From Panacibacter microcysteis (GTDB taxonomy: Bacteria; Bacteroidota; Bacteroidia; Chitinophagales; Chitinophagaceae): a DNA stretch of 64,000 bases. The stretch covers positions 2,108,001 to 2,172,000 of the forward strand of contig NZ_JADWYR010000001.1 of NCBI RefSeq assembly GCF_015831355.1, in the 5' to 3' direction. A model generated the notes under the pieces. It made no database searches and was not told the origin of the DNA. It worked only from the letters and a program-made list of their open reading frames with translations. Shown here piece after piece: positions 28,666-38,800 of this stretch (position 1 is its first letter; each line of letters starts with the position of its first letter). Position numbers and translations under genes: made by a program.

Positions 28666-29523
28666 CTACCAGGAAAACTGCATCTCTTTTTTGTATTGAG
28701 ATGGTGTTTTGTTCATAATCGTTTTGAATACTTTATTAAAGTAAGCAACATTATTGAAACCACATGCAAAACTTACTTCGGCAATCGTTTTTTCCTGCTT
28801 GAGCATTACGCATGCCCTGTGTATGCGGTATTGGTTGATAAAATCTGTAAACGTAAAACTCATTAGTTTCTTAAAGTAATTGCAGAAGGAAGGAACGGAA
28901 AGGTTGGCAATGGCCGCAGCCTTCTTTACATCGATGTCTTCATTGTAATGTTTTTCAACATATGCAAGTATGTGCTGCAATCGCCCGTTGTTTTTCCTCG
29001 TAAGCTGAGATAGAACAGTGGACGGGTTCAATAATTCGTAGTTCGTAGTAACAGCCATCTGGTAAAGCACATGCAGCAGTTCTATGAATCTTTCGAAAGG
29101 TTGCAGTTTGAGTAGTTTTTGCAGCCGCCGGCTAATTTGTTCTTTGGCAGCACCTTTAAAACATATGCCAAACTTTGATTTCTCGAGCAGTGACACAACA
29201 GGAAGCATTTCTGGCCTGGACACGATTGATTCCACTAAAACCTCTTCTCTTATTTGTATGACAATTTCCTCATGTTGACCATGCGCATTAAGCCCAAAAC
29301 CCGCATGCGGAAGATTGGGGCCTATCAATACAAGATCGCCATTATCGTAACTGCTGAAATGATTACCGACATGTCTGGTGCCTGCACCTCTTAATACACA
29401 AACTATTTCAAATTCAGGATGATAGTGGTATTCCCAGGGGTATTGCTCGGGTAAGGTCCTGGTGTGCAGCAGCCGGAACGAACTGCCTTCGTCGGGGAGA
29501 ATGATCTCGCATTCAACATTCAT
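28666..29523 (-). CDS. AraC-family transcriptional regulator
   Basis: 285 residues: an N-terminal cupin sensor (about 20-110; YPWEYHYHPEFEIVCVLRG, GDLVLIGPNLPHAG) and a C-terminal double helix-turn-helix (about 185-283; ending FKTIMNKTPSQYKKEM) with the typical NVAYFNKVFK. It is the first gene of araC-lacI and divergent from susC. Two sugar-type regulators in one operon suggests control of the neighbouring outer-membrane uptake genes by different signals. Confidence 0.92.
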   Translation of the reverse strand: MNVECEIILPDEGSSFRLLHTRTLPEQYPWEYHYHPEFEIVCVLRGAGTRHVGNHFSSYDNGDLVLIGPNLPHAGFGLNAHGQHEEIVIQIREEVLVESIVSRPEMLPVVSLLEKSKFGICFKGAAKEQISRRLQKLLKLQPFERFIELLHVLYQMAVTTNYELLNPSTVLSQLTRKNNGRLQHILAYVEKHYNEDIDVKKAAAIANLSVPSFCNYFKKLMSFTFTDFINQYRIHRACVMLKQEKTIAEVSFACGFNNVAYFNKVFKTIMNKTPSQYKKEMQFSW

Positions 29524-29542
29524 CTGGTTAATCGTTATTAAT

Positions 29543-29550
29543 CAAATATA
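29543..29550 (-). promoter_or_regulatory. Candidate -7 box of the araC-lacI operon
   Basis: TATATTTG on the minus strand fits TAnnTTTG and lies 19 nt upstream of the araC start. No -33 element at good spacing is visible. Confidence 0.4.
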
Positions 29551-29756
29551 AAATGAAAATTGCTTAATGGAGTATAAGGAATTGCCAATAGGGATGAATT
29601 TTTTTCTTTGTAAAAAAATCACTTTTGTTAACTGGGTGAATGAATGCGGTACTTATTACGATATTAAAATCAGTTAGTTACATCTAAATGCCGGGGTTGT
29701 TTTAGATGGATGGGAACGGAAACAAATGATAAATTTTTCCACCGCAAACATTTTCG

Positions 29757-29766
29757 CAAACGTTTG
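29757..29766. promoter_or_regulatory. LacI-family operator-like palindrome
   Basis: CAAACGTTTG is a perfect 10-bp palindrome with the central CG that LacI-family hinge helices recognise. A half-site copy CGCAAAC occurs at 29743-29749 and again at 29755-29761, 12 nt apart. It lies 273 nt upstream of susC and next to a lacI-type gene. Binding is inferred. Confidence 0.6.
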
Positions 29767-29983
29767 AAATTTTGCAGGTACTTAAGATGACGTTTAGATT
29801 ACTAAATTGGCTTTTATTTTCATAACGGCAGGTCTTAAACAGAAGGTTGCGTGAACACATTTCAATGCATTTTGTTGTTTTTAATCTTAGTAGTTTCTCG
29901 GGACAAAAAATTCTGCAACCTTCTTGTTTTACGAGCAGCTAAAATGAAAGAAAACTGTCTATAATTAAATATTTTATGAACGA

Positions 29984-30016
29984 TTGTGTAAAAATTACAC
30001 AGATTACCTACTTTTA
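29984..30016 (+). promoter_or_regulatory. Candidate susC promoter
   Basis: TTG at 29984-29986 and TACTTTTA at 30009-30016 are 25 nt apart, the Bacteroidota -33/-7 spacing; the last base of the -7 box is A rather than G. The start codon is 23 nt downstream. Confidence 0.45.
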
Positions 30017-30039
30017 ACAAATCAAAACTGCTTGTTATT

Positions 30040-32997
30040 ATGACTACAACTCGATTGCTAAGAGTCCTGCTCTTATGCCCGCTGTTACTGTTGATCATGC
30101 AGCAATCATGGGCGCAAAACAAAACTGTTACCGGTAAAGTTTCGGACGAAAAGGGAAGTCCTGTTGCGGGAGCTTCGGTACTCGCAAAAGGCACAAGTGT
30201 TGGTACATCAACTGATGCAACCGGCTCTTTTACATTGAATGTTCCTGCCAGCACCAACACACTGGTTATTTCTTATGTAGGGTATGTTTCCCAGGAAGTA
30301 AGTGTTTCTTCTGCAACCAATGTGGCAGTTACTTTACAACCGGAATCATCTGCACTAAATGATGTGGTTGTGGTTGGTTATGGTACTGTTAAAAAGAAAG
30401 ATCTTACCGGTGCGGTTGCAACAGTAAGAGAAAAAGACTTCAACAAAGGAAATTTTACAGCTCCTGACCAGTTGATCCAGGGTAAAGTAGCTGGTGTTCA
30501 GGTTTTAAACAACAGTGGCCAGCCGGGTGGTGCTTCTACTGTGAAAATCAGGGGTAACTCCTCTATCCGTGCTGGAAGTCAGCCCCTGTATGTGGTAGAT
30601 GGTGTGCCATTGGATGGAAGATCTGCCAGACCAGGCGGTTCAGGCCAGGGTATTGGTACCTCTCCCGATGCTAACCCGCTCAATTTTATTAATCCTAACG
30701 ACATTGCTTCAATTGATGTACTTAAAGATGCGTCAGCCACAGCTATCTATGGTTCAAGGGCTGCTTACGGTGTAATCATCATTACTACCAAAAGAGGTAA
30801 AGTTGGTCAGCCAAAATTGGACATTAACAGTAATATTGGTACCAGCAGCATTCTGAAAAGAATTGAGACACTGAATGGCGATGAATACAGGAAAGCCTTA
30901 TCAGATTACGGGTTGACTTCCGGAGATAATGGCGATAATGTAGATGCGTTCGACGCCATTTTGCGTAACGGTTTTCAGCAGAATTATAGCGTGGCTATGA
31001 GTGGTGGTACTGAAAACGGCAGATACCGCTTGTCTGCAGGTTACCTAGATCAGCAGGGTATCATTTTGAAATCAGCATTCAAAAAAGTTTCTGCTAATTT
31101 CTCCGGTAACTACAAATTTCTGGATAGTAAGAAATTGGGGTTAGATGTAAACATCATTACAACCCAAACCAGGGAAGATATTCCACCGGTATCAAATGAT
31201 GCAGGTTTTACAGGTAACATTGTTGGCCAGGCGCTTCAATGGAATCCAACACAGGCTCTGTACAATGATGATGGAAGTTTGAATATCTTAAGGGGTTCTA
31301 CAACTGTAAACCCGGTTGCAATGTCTGAAGCCTACGACGATGTTACCAAAGTAACAACTGTACTTGCAAGCATTTCACCATATTACAAGATCACCAAAGA
31401 TCTCGAATATCGCTTCCTTTACAGTATCAATTATGGTACAGGTATACGCAGAAGCCAGATTGCTTCTTTTATAAACCTTGAGAATATTATTGACAGAGGT
31501 TTTGCTTATTATGGTAATAATGAACTTACTACACAGCAGATCACACATACCCTTAACTTCAATAAGGAACTGTCTTCTAACTTAAGCTTGAATGCTCTGG
31601 TAGGTTACGAGTACATGAGATTTGATAACAAAGGAACAAATATGAGTGCACGCGATTTCGGTACATACCCGATCGCATACACAAACTATTTTCAATACTC
31701 CAGCCAGGCAAGTCGTGGAATGGGCTCATTCGCTGATCCAACTACAGAACTGCAATCTTATTTCGGCAGGGCTATCCTCAACCTGATGGATAAATATCGC
31801 GTAACAGCAACGCTACGCGCTGATGGATCCAGCAAGTTTGGTGAAAATAACCGTTATGGTTACTTCCCGTCATTTGCTGCATCCTGGACTGTTAGCAATG
31901 AAGAATTCTTTAAAGGTGTAACATTCGTAAATAGCCTCGTTATCCGTGGTGGCTGGGGTAAGACAGGTACGCAGGATGTTCCGGCCGGTTCTTCTAAATT
32001 CCGTTATACACCGAACGGTATCGGTTCAATTGGTCTTTCAAACTACCAGAACAGCGACCTTAAATGGCAGGCAGACCAGCAAACAAACATAGGTGCAGAT
32101 TTCGGCTTGTTTAAAAACAGGATCACCGCAACTGTTGACTATTTCAAAAAGACAACTACAGGTTTGCTATATCCAACTGTTACACCGCAGCCAGCTCCAC
32201 CCGGTGCTCCGCCAACATGGAAAAACCTGGATGGTACTATCGTAAACAAAGGTGTTGAGGTTACTTTGAATACCCAGATCATCAATAAAAACAACTTCTC
32301 CTGGGATTTTGGTATCAACGCAACATTCGTTAAAAACAACGTTAGCGGCTTACCAGCCCCAATTCAAACAGGTAGCCTTAGCGGCCAGGGTATAAGCGGC
32401 GCTACAGCCCAGGTGATACAAAATGATCTTCCTGTAAACGCATTCTTTACGAAGCAATACCAGGGCCTTGATAAAGATGGATTTGCCATCTATACAGACG
32501 ATGGATATACATTGTATTATGTTGGTAATCCAAATCCAACAACGATCCTGGGTTTAAGTACTTCGTTGTCTTACAAGAAACTCTCATTCACAGCCAATAT
32601 GAACGGAGCATTTGGCCAGGATATTTACAACAATACACTTAATACAGTGTTACCTATTGGTAACCTTGGTTCAAGAAACATCGCAAAATCTTTGATTGGT
32701 CTTGGAGAATCAAGAGCAAATCCTATTTCTCCATCTTCAAGATACCTCGAAAAGGGCAATTACATGAAACTTGCAAATGCAACATTTAGCTATAATGTTG
32801 GAAGTATTGGCAAGGTATTCAAAAGCATGAATGTGTTTGTAACTGGTACCAACCTCTTTGTAATAACCAAGTTTACTGGTTTTGATCCTGAAGTAAATAC
32901 TGATAAAAATGTGAATGGTGTGCCTTCAGTAGGTATAGAGTATACACCTTATCCATCTGCACGCACATTCTTATTTGGATTGAATTTCTCTTTGTAA
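30040..32997 (+). CDS. SusC/RagA-type TonB-dependent outer-membrane transporter
   Basis: 985-residue TonB-linked uptake barrel. Signal peptide (ends QQSWAQ); a carboxypeptidase-D regulatory-like domain (about 30-110, TVTGKVSDEKGSPVAGASV); a TonB-box-like VVVVGYGTVKKKDLTGAV; plug domain (about 120-240, with SIDVLKDASATAIYGSRAAYGVI); then the barrel, ending with the aromatic-rich FLFGLNFSL. It works as the lower half of a SusCD 'pedal-bin' complex with the lipoprotein encoded 21 nt downstream. The substrate is unknown: no glycoside hydrolase is nearby. Confidence 0.97.
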   Translation: MTTTRLLRVLLLCPLLLLIMQQSWAQNKTVTGKVSDEKGSPVAGASVLAKGTSVGTSTDATGSFTLNVPASTNTLVISYVGYVSQEVSVSSATNVAVTLQPESSALNDVVVVGYGTVKKKDLTGAVATVREKDFNKGNFTAPDQLIQGKVAGVQVLNNSGQPGGASTVKIRGNSSIRAGSQPLYVVDGVPLDGRSARPGGSGQGIGTSPDANPLNFINPNDIASIDVLKDASATAIYGSRAAYGVIIITTKRGKVGQPKLDINSNIGTSSILKRIETLNGDEYRKALSDYGLTSGDNGDNVDAFDAILRNGFQQNYSVAMSGGTENGRYRLSAGYLDQQGIILKSAFKKVSANFSGNYKFLDSKKLGLDVNIITTQTREDIPPVSNDAGFTGNIVGQALQWNPTQALYNDDGSLNILRGSTTVNPVAMSEAYDDVTKVTTVLASISPYYKITKDLEYRFLYSINYGTGIRRSQIASFINLENIIDRGFAYYGNNELTTQQITHTLNFNKELSSNLSLNALVGYEYMRFDNKGTNMSARDFGTYPIAYTNYFQYSSQASRGMGSFADPTTELQSYFGRAILNLMDKYRVTATLRADGSSKFGENNRYGYFPSFAASWTVSNEEFFKGVTFVNSLVIRGGWGKTGTQDVPAGSSKFRYTPNGIGSIGLSNYQNSDLKWQADQQTNIGADFGLFKNRITATVDYFKKTTTGLLYPTVTPQPAPPGAPPTWKNLDGTIVNKGVEVTLNTQIINKNNFSWDFGINATFVKNNVSGLPAPIQTGSLSGQGISGATAQVIQNDLPVNAFFTKQYQGLDKDGFAIYTDDGYTLYYVGNPNPTTILGLSTSLSYKKLSFTANMNGAFGQDIYNNTLNTVLPIGNLGSRNIAKSLIGLGESRANPISPSSRYLEKGNYMKLANATFSYNVGSIGKVFKSMNVFVTGTNLFVITKFTGFDPEVNTDKNVNGVPSVGIEYTPYPSARTFLFGLNFSL

Positions 32998-33018
32998 ATG
33001 AATTAAACATTTGTTCGT

Positions 33019-34560
33019 ATGAAATACAGAAAATTATTATATGCTATAACCATTCCTTCTGTACTGCTGTTTAGCTGTACAAAGCTGGATGAAACTTTTA
33101 ATGGAGATCTTACACAAGACCAGGTTGGTGGAGGTGGATCTGCTAACGTAGATGCGCTGTTAACCGGTATCTATAATTCAATGAGGCTACCATACCAGGA
33201 TCAGAGCAGGTGGTGGGCTGCCGAAGAGCATACATCTGATGAATGTCTGGGGCCCACACGCGGTGGCGACTGGGATGATAACGGAGTATGGCGTTTGCTG
33301 CACGTGCATAAATGGGATGGTAACCACAGCTTTCTAGCCAGCACTTTTGACGATTTGGGTGGTGTTGTTTACGGTGCTACTGATATCCTTCAGTTTAGCC
33401 CTTCAACACAGCAGGCTGCTGAAGCAAGATTACTTAGAGCTTTTGCCAATTTCTCATGGCTGTGCGGCTGGAATCAATGCCCATACAGGGAACCAGGTGG
33501 CGACCCATTAGCAATTCCTCAGGTAAGAGTTGGTAGCGATGCACTTGACTATATTATCAGTGAACTTAATGATATTATGGGCGATCTTCCTGATGGTCCT
33601 GCAAACAAAGCAAACAAGTATGCAGCGAAGGTTTTATTAATGAAATGCTATCTTAACAAAGGCACCATTTCTCCTGCATCAGGCGATCCGCTTGCTAATC
33701 GTCAAAATCCAACTTTTGACGCAGCAGATATGGACCAGGTAATCAGTCTTGCAGACGAAATTATCAACAGTGGTAAATATTCACTGGCAGATAATTATTT
33801 CGACAATTTTGCAAAAAATAACAACCAGATTTCTACCGAAAACATATTTACTGCTGAAAATATCGGCGGTTCAAACAGTGGTAACGTTCGCTCAAGATGG
33901 TTCTGCACATTGCACTACAACCAGAACCCAAGCGGCTGGAATGGCTTTACAACCCTTTCAGATTTCTACGACAAGTTTGACGATGCCGATTTACGCAGAA
34001 GCCAGGAGTACGATGGCGTAACAGATGTTTCCGGTATTAAGCCAGGCTTCCTGGTTGGTCAGCAGTATGATCAGAATGGTACGGCATTAAAAGACAGAAC
34101 AGGCGCACCACTTGCCTTCACCAGGGAAGTTAGCGCAATTGAAAGAGGAGCAAACCTTGAAGTAACAGGTATAAGGGTTGTCAAATATCCTATAGACTAT
34201 TCTTCAGGAGATAACTCAGACAATGATTATGTTTACTATCGTTATGCTGATGTATTGTTGATGAAAGCTGAGGCCCTGCTGAGAAAAGGCGATGCCGGTG
34301 GCGCACTTACCCTGGTAAATCAGGTACGTGAAAAGCGCGGTGTTGCAGCACTCGGTTCTGTAAGCCTCGACCAGATGCTTGACGAAAGAGGTCGTGAGTT
34401 TTATTGGGAAGGTCATAGAAGAACAGATCTTATCAGGTTTGGTAAATACCTCGAAGTATGGCAGGAAAAACCGTCTGATGATCCCAAGAACTTACTTTTC
34501 CCAATTCCGTTCAGACAATTGGCCGCAAACCCTAATTTGATTCAGAATCCGGGATATTAA
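33019..34560 (+). CDS. SusD/RagB-type nutrient-binding lipoprotein
   Basis: 513 residues. The lipobox LFSC puts lipidation at about Cys20. The early region (LDETFNGDLTQDQ ... NVDALLTGIYNSMR) and the C-terminal block (ERGREFYWEGHRRTDLIRFGKY) are hallmarks of SusD-like proteins. It forms the lid over the SusC barrel and binds the incoming ligand. It is followed by a clear terminator, so the SusCD transcript ends here and the downstream genes have their own expression. Confidence 0.97.
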   Translation: MKYRKLLYAITIPSVLLFSCTKLDETFNGDLTQDQVGGGGSANVDALLTGIYNSMRLPYQDQSRWWAAEEHTSDECLGPTRGGDWDDNGVWRLLHVHKWDGNHSFLASTFDDLGGVVYGATDILQFSPSTQQAAEARLLRAFANFSWLCGWNQCPYREPGGDPLAIPQVRVGSDALDYIISELNDIMGDLPDGPANKANKYAAKVLLMKCYLNKGTISPASGDPLANRQNPTFDAADMDQVISLADEIINSGKYSLADNYFDNFAKNNNQISTENIFTAENIGGSNSGNVRSRWFCTLHYNQNPSGWNGFTTLSDFYDKFDDADLRRSQEYDGVTDVSGIKPGFLVGQQYDQNGTALKDRTGAPLAFTREVSAIERGANLEVTGIRVVKYPIDYSSGDNSDNDYVYYRYADVLLMKAEALLRKGDAGGALTLVNQVREKRGVAALGSVSLDQMLDERGREFYWEGHRRTDLIRFGKYLEVWQEKPSDDPKNLLFPIPFRQLAANPNLIQNPGY

Positions 34561-34577
34561 TAGTTAACAGGAAATGA

Positions 34578-34610
34578 AAAAGAGGTTCTCAATGAGAGCC
34601 TCTTTTTATT
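34578..34610 (+). terminator. Rho-independent terminator after susD
   Basis: Stem AGAGGTTCTC / GAGAGCCTCT (one G-U pair), loop AAT, then TTTTTATT. It starts about 20 nt after the susD stop codon. Confidence 0.85.
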
Positions 34611-34626
34611 AATGGTAAGATTGTGA

Positions 34627-34673
34627 TACCAGCTATGGAAAATATGGCATCGTCCCTTGCGTCGCAATCACTT
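34627..34673 (+). repeat. Intergenic repeat arm 12, forward, type C
   Basis: Core variant CTTGCGTCGCAATCACTT at 34656-34673. Bases 34645-34673 are a perfect 29-bp inverted match to 35733-35761 on the far side of the next gene. Confidence 0.9.
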
Positions 34674-34767
34674 TATCTGTATAACATTTATCAGCATTTT
34701 AGCGCGTACATTCTTGCTGTTTAATAAATCGAAGGCATATTTGTTATAAGAAAACGATTGAATTGTA

Positions 34768-35697
34768 ATGAAGAAAGTTGTAATTGTAATTGCTGTTGTT
34801 ATATGCATTGTGTTGATTTCTGTGTACCTGTTAATACCTTCCAAACAACGGATCTTTCACTCTTTGGAATTGAACTGTACAGAAAGCGCGGCACAAAGGT
34901 TTATGCTTAACAGGAATGCATGGGATGCCTGGTGGCCGGGGAAAGTCATAGACAATAAAAACCTTGTATATCAAAACCGGAAGATCAACATAGACCGCTT
35001 TACGCTAAAAGGATTCGACTTTTCTATCAATGAAGAAGGCTTACAAACATCTTCTCACCTGCAGGTTGTTTATTTTACGGATATGTCAGCTAAATTGTCT
35101 GTGCAAAGCGAAGCTGTTTTTTCAGCCGTGCCATGGAAGCGTGTTGCGCAATACCTTGCATTTAAAAAACACCAGCTTCTTGTTGAATCGCTTGCCAATG
35201 ATTTAAAAGTTTTTTTTGATAAAGAGGAGAATATATACGGTTTCTCGGTTCAGAAGCAGAAAGTAAAAGATTCAAGCCTGGTATCAACAAGAGCCATGTT
35301 TAATCATTACCCCGACAATACAGAGATTTACACGATGATCAGCACCTTGCAAAAGTATGCCCGGGATAAAAACATAAAGGAAACAGGTTTTCCCATGCTG
35401 AATGTTTCTGCAGTTGATTCTGTGCATTACAGTGTTATGGTGGCCATACCAGTGGAAAGAGATATAGCTTCTTTCAAAAACATTGAGCAGAAAAAAATGG
35501 TGCTTGGTAACATACTTATTGCCGAATTAAAGGGTGGGCCGGCCACCATTGCCAGGGCCGAAATTCAAATGAGTGTGTATATCAAAGATCATAAATATGT
35601 AAGCCCGGCTATAGGCTTTCAGTCGTTGGTAACAAACAGGCTGGCAGAAAAAGATTCAGCGCAGTGGATTACAAGATTGTGCACTCCTGTATTTTAA
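34768..35697 (+). CDS. Membrane-anchored SRPBCC / GyrI-like domain protein
   Basis: 309 residues. An N-terminal membrane anchor (VVIVIAVVICIVLISVYLLI) is followed by a region with the feel of an SRPBCC ligand-binding fold (about 28-150) and a second part (about 165-305) resembling GyrI-like effector-binding domains (MVAIPVERDI). The domain call is by eye and moderate. No catalytic residues are evident. It sits alone between the susD terminator and the VCBS genes, enclosed by a perfect 29-bp inverted repeat. Confidence 0.6.
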   Translation: MKKVVIVIAVVICIVLISVYLLIPSKQRIFHSLELNCTESAAQRFMLNRNAWDAWWPGKVIDNKNLVYQNRKINIDRFTLKGFDFSINEEGLQTSSHLQVVYFTDMSAKLSVQSEAVFSAVPWKRVAQYLAFKKHQLLVESLANDLKVFFDKEENIYGFSVQKQKVKDSSLVSTRAMFNHYPDNTEIYTMISTLQKYARDKNIKETGFPMLNVSAVDSVHYSVMVAIPVERDIASFKNIEQKKMVLGNILIAELKGGPATIARAEIQMSVYIKDHKYVSPAIGFQSLVTNRLAEKDSAQWITRLCTPVF

Positions 35698-35732
35698 AAT
35701 ATCAAAGGGTGCTCAATAAAGATATATTGATG

Positions 35733-35778
35733 AAGTGATTGCGACGCAAGGGACGATGCCACGGTTGCTGTCGCCGGT
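35733..35778 (-). repeat. Intergenic repeat arm 13, reverse, type C
   Basis: Mirror of arm 12: 35733-35761 is the exact reverse complement of 34645-34673. The outer part ends GTCGCCGGTAT. It lies between the SRPBCC-like gene and the first VCBS gene. Confidence 0.9.
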
Positions 35779-35808
35779 ATTTAAATGTTGCCACAACAAT
35801 AAACATTC

Positions 35809-38800
35809 ATGATTATCCAGTTTAATAAAAGTAATGTTGGTTTAAAAGCAAGTACAGCAATATTGATAGTTGCATCAATACTTCTGGCGGTATTGCAGGC
35901 ATGCAGGGGTAGCGTTCAAATAAAAAAAGATGCTGCTCTGTTTTCGTTAGTTGATAGTAGTGGCATCACCTTTTCTAATAATATTGGTAATACAAAAGAT
36001 TTCAACATTTTTAGTTACCGCAACTTCTACAATGGCGGAGGAGCAGCTGTTGGCGACGTAAATAATGATGGCCTTGCAGATGTTTTCTTTACGGCCAATA
36101 TGGGAAGCAATAAGCTTTACCTGAACAAAGGCAACTGGAAATTTGATGACATTTCTGAACGTGCGGGCATTGCTGAAGAAGAAGAATGGAGTACCGGCGT
36201 TGTAATGGTGGATATTAATCATGATGACTGGCTGGATATTTTCGTTTGTAATGCAGGGTATATTAACGGTCGTGCACCAGAGTGCAAACTATTCATCAAT
36301 AATCATGATCTCACATTTACCGACTCTGCCGCTGCTTATGGCCTTACAAATAAAGGCGGTTACACAACACATGCAGCGTTCTTTGATTATGACGCTGATG
36401 GTGACCTCGATTGTTTTATTATCAACAATAGTTTTATACCGGTAAATACACTGAATTACGCCAATAAAAGAGACCTGCGTGCACCTGAGTGGCCCGTGGC
36501 AGACTTCTTAAAGGGTGGTGGTGACCACTTTTACCGAAATGACAATGGGAAGTTTATTGACATTAGTAAAGAAGCCGGCATCTATGGAAGCTTGATCAGT
36601 TTTGGACTGGGTGTAACAGTTGGGGATGTGAACGGGGACTATTACCCGGACGTTTATGTGTCAAACGACTTTTTTGAAAGAGATTACCTCTATATAAACC
36701 AAAGGGACGGAACTTTCAAAGATGAGCTGGAAAAGTGGGTACAGCATAGTAGCCTTTCTTCTATGGGTGCAGACATGGCAGACATAAACAATGATGGCTA
36801 CCCGGATATCTTTACAACAGATATGTTACCTGGTGATGAATACCGTTTAAAAACAACTACTTCTTTTGAGAATTATGACGTTTATCATCTCAAGGAAACA
36901 TCGGGGTTTTATCACCAGTTTACCAAGAACACGCTGCAGCTAAACAATGGAAATGGCAAGTTCCAGGAGATCGCAAATTACAGCGGCGTTGCTGCTACAG
37001 ACTGGAGCTGGGGTGGTTTGATCTTCGATGCAGACAATGATGGTTTATCTGATTTATATGTTTGTAACGGAATTAATCATGATGTAACAAACCAGGACTT
37101 TATTGATTTTTTCGCAGATGAAGTCATTCAGAAAATGGTCTTAACCGGCAAGAAGGAACAGATAGAAGATGTGATCAGTAAAATGCCTTCTCAGCCAATA
37201 CCCAATAACGCTTTTAAGAATGAAGGTAACCTCAGGTTTGCAGATGCAAACAAAGCGTGGGGCTTTCAACAACCATCTTTTTCAAACGGCGCGGCATACG
37301 GAGATTTAGACAATGACGGAGACCTGGATCTTGTGGTAAACAATGTAAACGAGCCCGCTTTTGTTTACCGCAATAATGCAAGAGAACTAACCGGTAATCA
37401 TTATGTAAGCATTGTATTGCGAGAAGAATCGTTTAATACACATGCAGTAGGTAGCCTGATAAAGATGTATGCCGGTAAAAACCTGTATACAAGAGAAGTT
37501 ATACCAAGCCGTGGTTTTCAATCTTCGGTAGATTACAAAAATGTGTTTGGACTTGGTGCAAACCGTACCATCGATTCTGTTGTCATCATGTGGCCAAACC
37601 ATACATTTTCATCTTATTATAACCTTGGCACAGATACGCTGCACATGATAACATACCCTGCCAATGCTCAAAAAATTATTTCTGCAAAAAATAAACCTGC
37701 TTCTCCTTTTTTGTCTGCCGTAACAGCCAGTTTTCAAAAACATACCGAAGACGATTATGTTGATTTTTACAATGAAAGAAATGTACCTGTATTGCTTTCA
37801 AGGGAAGGGCCAAGAGCTGCTACGGGTGATGTAAACGGGGATGGGTTGGCAGATATTTTTATCGGCGGCGCCAGTGGGGAAGCCGGGGTGCTCTACATGC
37901 AATCGTCAAAAGGCAGTTTCGAAATAAAGAAGCAGCCGTCTTTCGAACGGTTTGCCAATTTTGAAGATGTAGCAGCGCTTTTCTTCGATGCAGATAAAGA
38001 CGGCGATCTTGACTTATACGTCGGCGCAGGCGGCAACAACAGGTCGCCGGGCAGGCAGGAACTTCAACACAGGCTTTTCAAAAATGATGGCAAAGGAAAC
38101 TTTGACATTGATACCAAAGCATTTCCGCCAAATGATATGAATATAGCTGTGGCTGTTGCTGATGACTTTGACGGCGATGGCGACAACGATCTTTTTGTTG
38201 GCAGCAGGAATGTTACGCTCGATTATGGTGTAACACCCCGCAGCTACCTGTTTGTAAATGATGGTAATGGTCACTTTACTGACATAGCAAAAACAGGAAA
38301 CCCTGAAATTGCTTCAGCAGGAATGGTAACCAGTGCTTCCTTTGCTGACATTAATGGCGATAACAGGAAAGAACTTATTATTGTTGGAGAATGGATGCAA
38401 CCACGTATTTTTTCATTCAATGGCAAAAAATTTATTGAACTCAGAACAAACCTGAAAAATTTCTCCGGTATGTGGCAATCCGTAAGCGTTACAGACCTTG
38501 ATGGTGACGGAGATAACGATATGGTATTAGGCAACTATGGAGAGAATTTTTACCTGCATCCTGATACTGCAAATCCTGTCAAAATTTTTATAAACGACTT
38601 TGACAAAAATAATGTACCTGAAAAAATCATTACACGCAGTATAAGCGGCAAAGACATGCCCGTTTTTATGAAACGTGATTTACAGGATGCAATACCTGCT
38701 ATTAAAAAGCAGAATCTTAAGCATGAAGATTATGCTAAGAAATCTATCACAGATCTTTTTGCGCAGGATTTTATTAAAACAAGCACCGTAAAACAATGGA

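Larger units (their letters stand above)
29524..30039. promoter_or_regulatory. Divergent araC / susC control region
   Basis: 516 nt, AT-rich, no coding frame of note. It holds a -7-like TATATTTG on the minus strand (29543-29550) for araC, a LacI-type palindrome (29757-29766) and a promoter-like pair before susC (29984-30016). No repeat arm is present. Confidence 0.6.
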
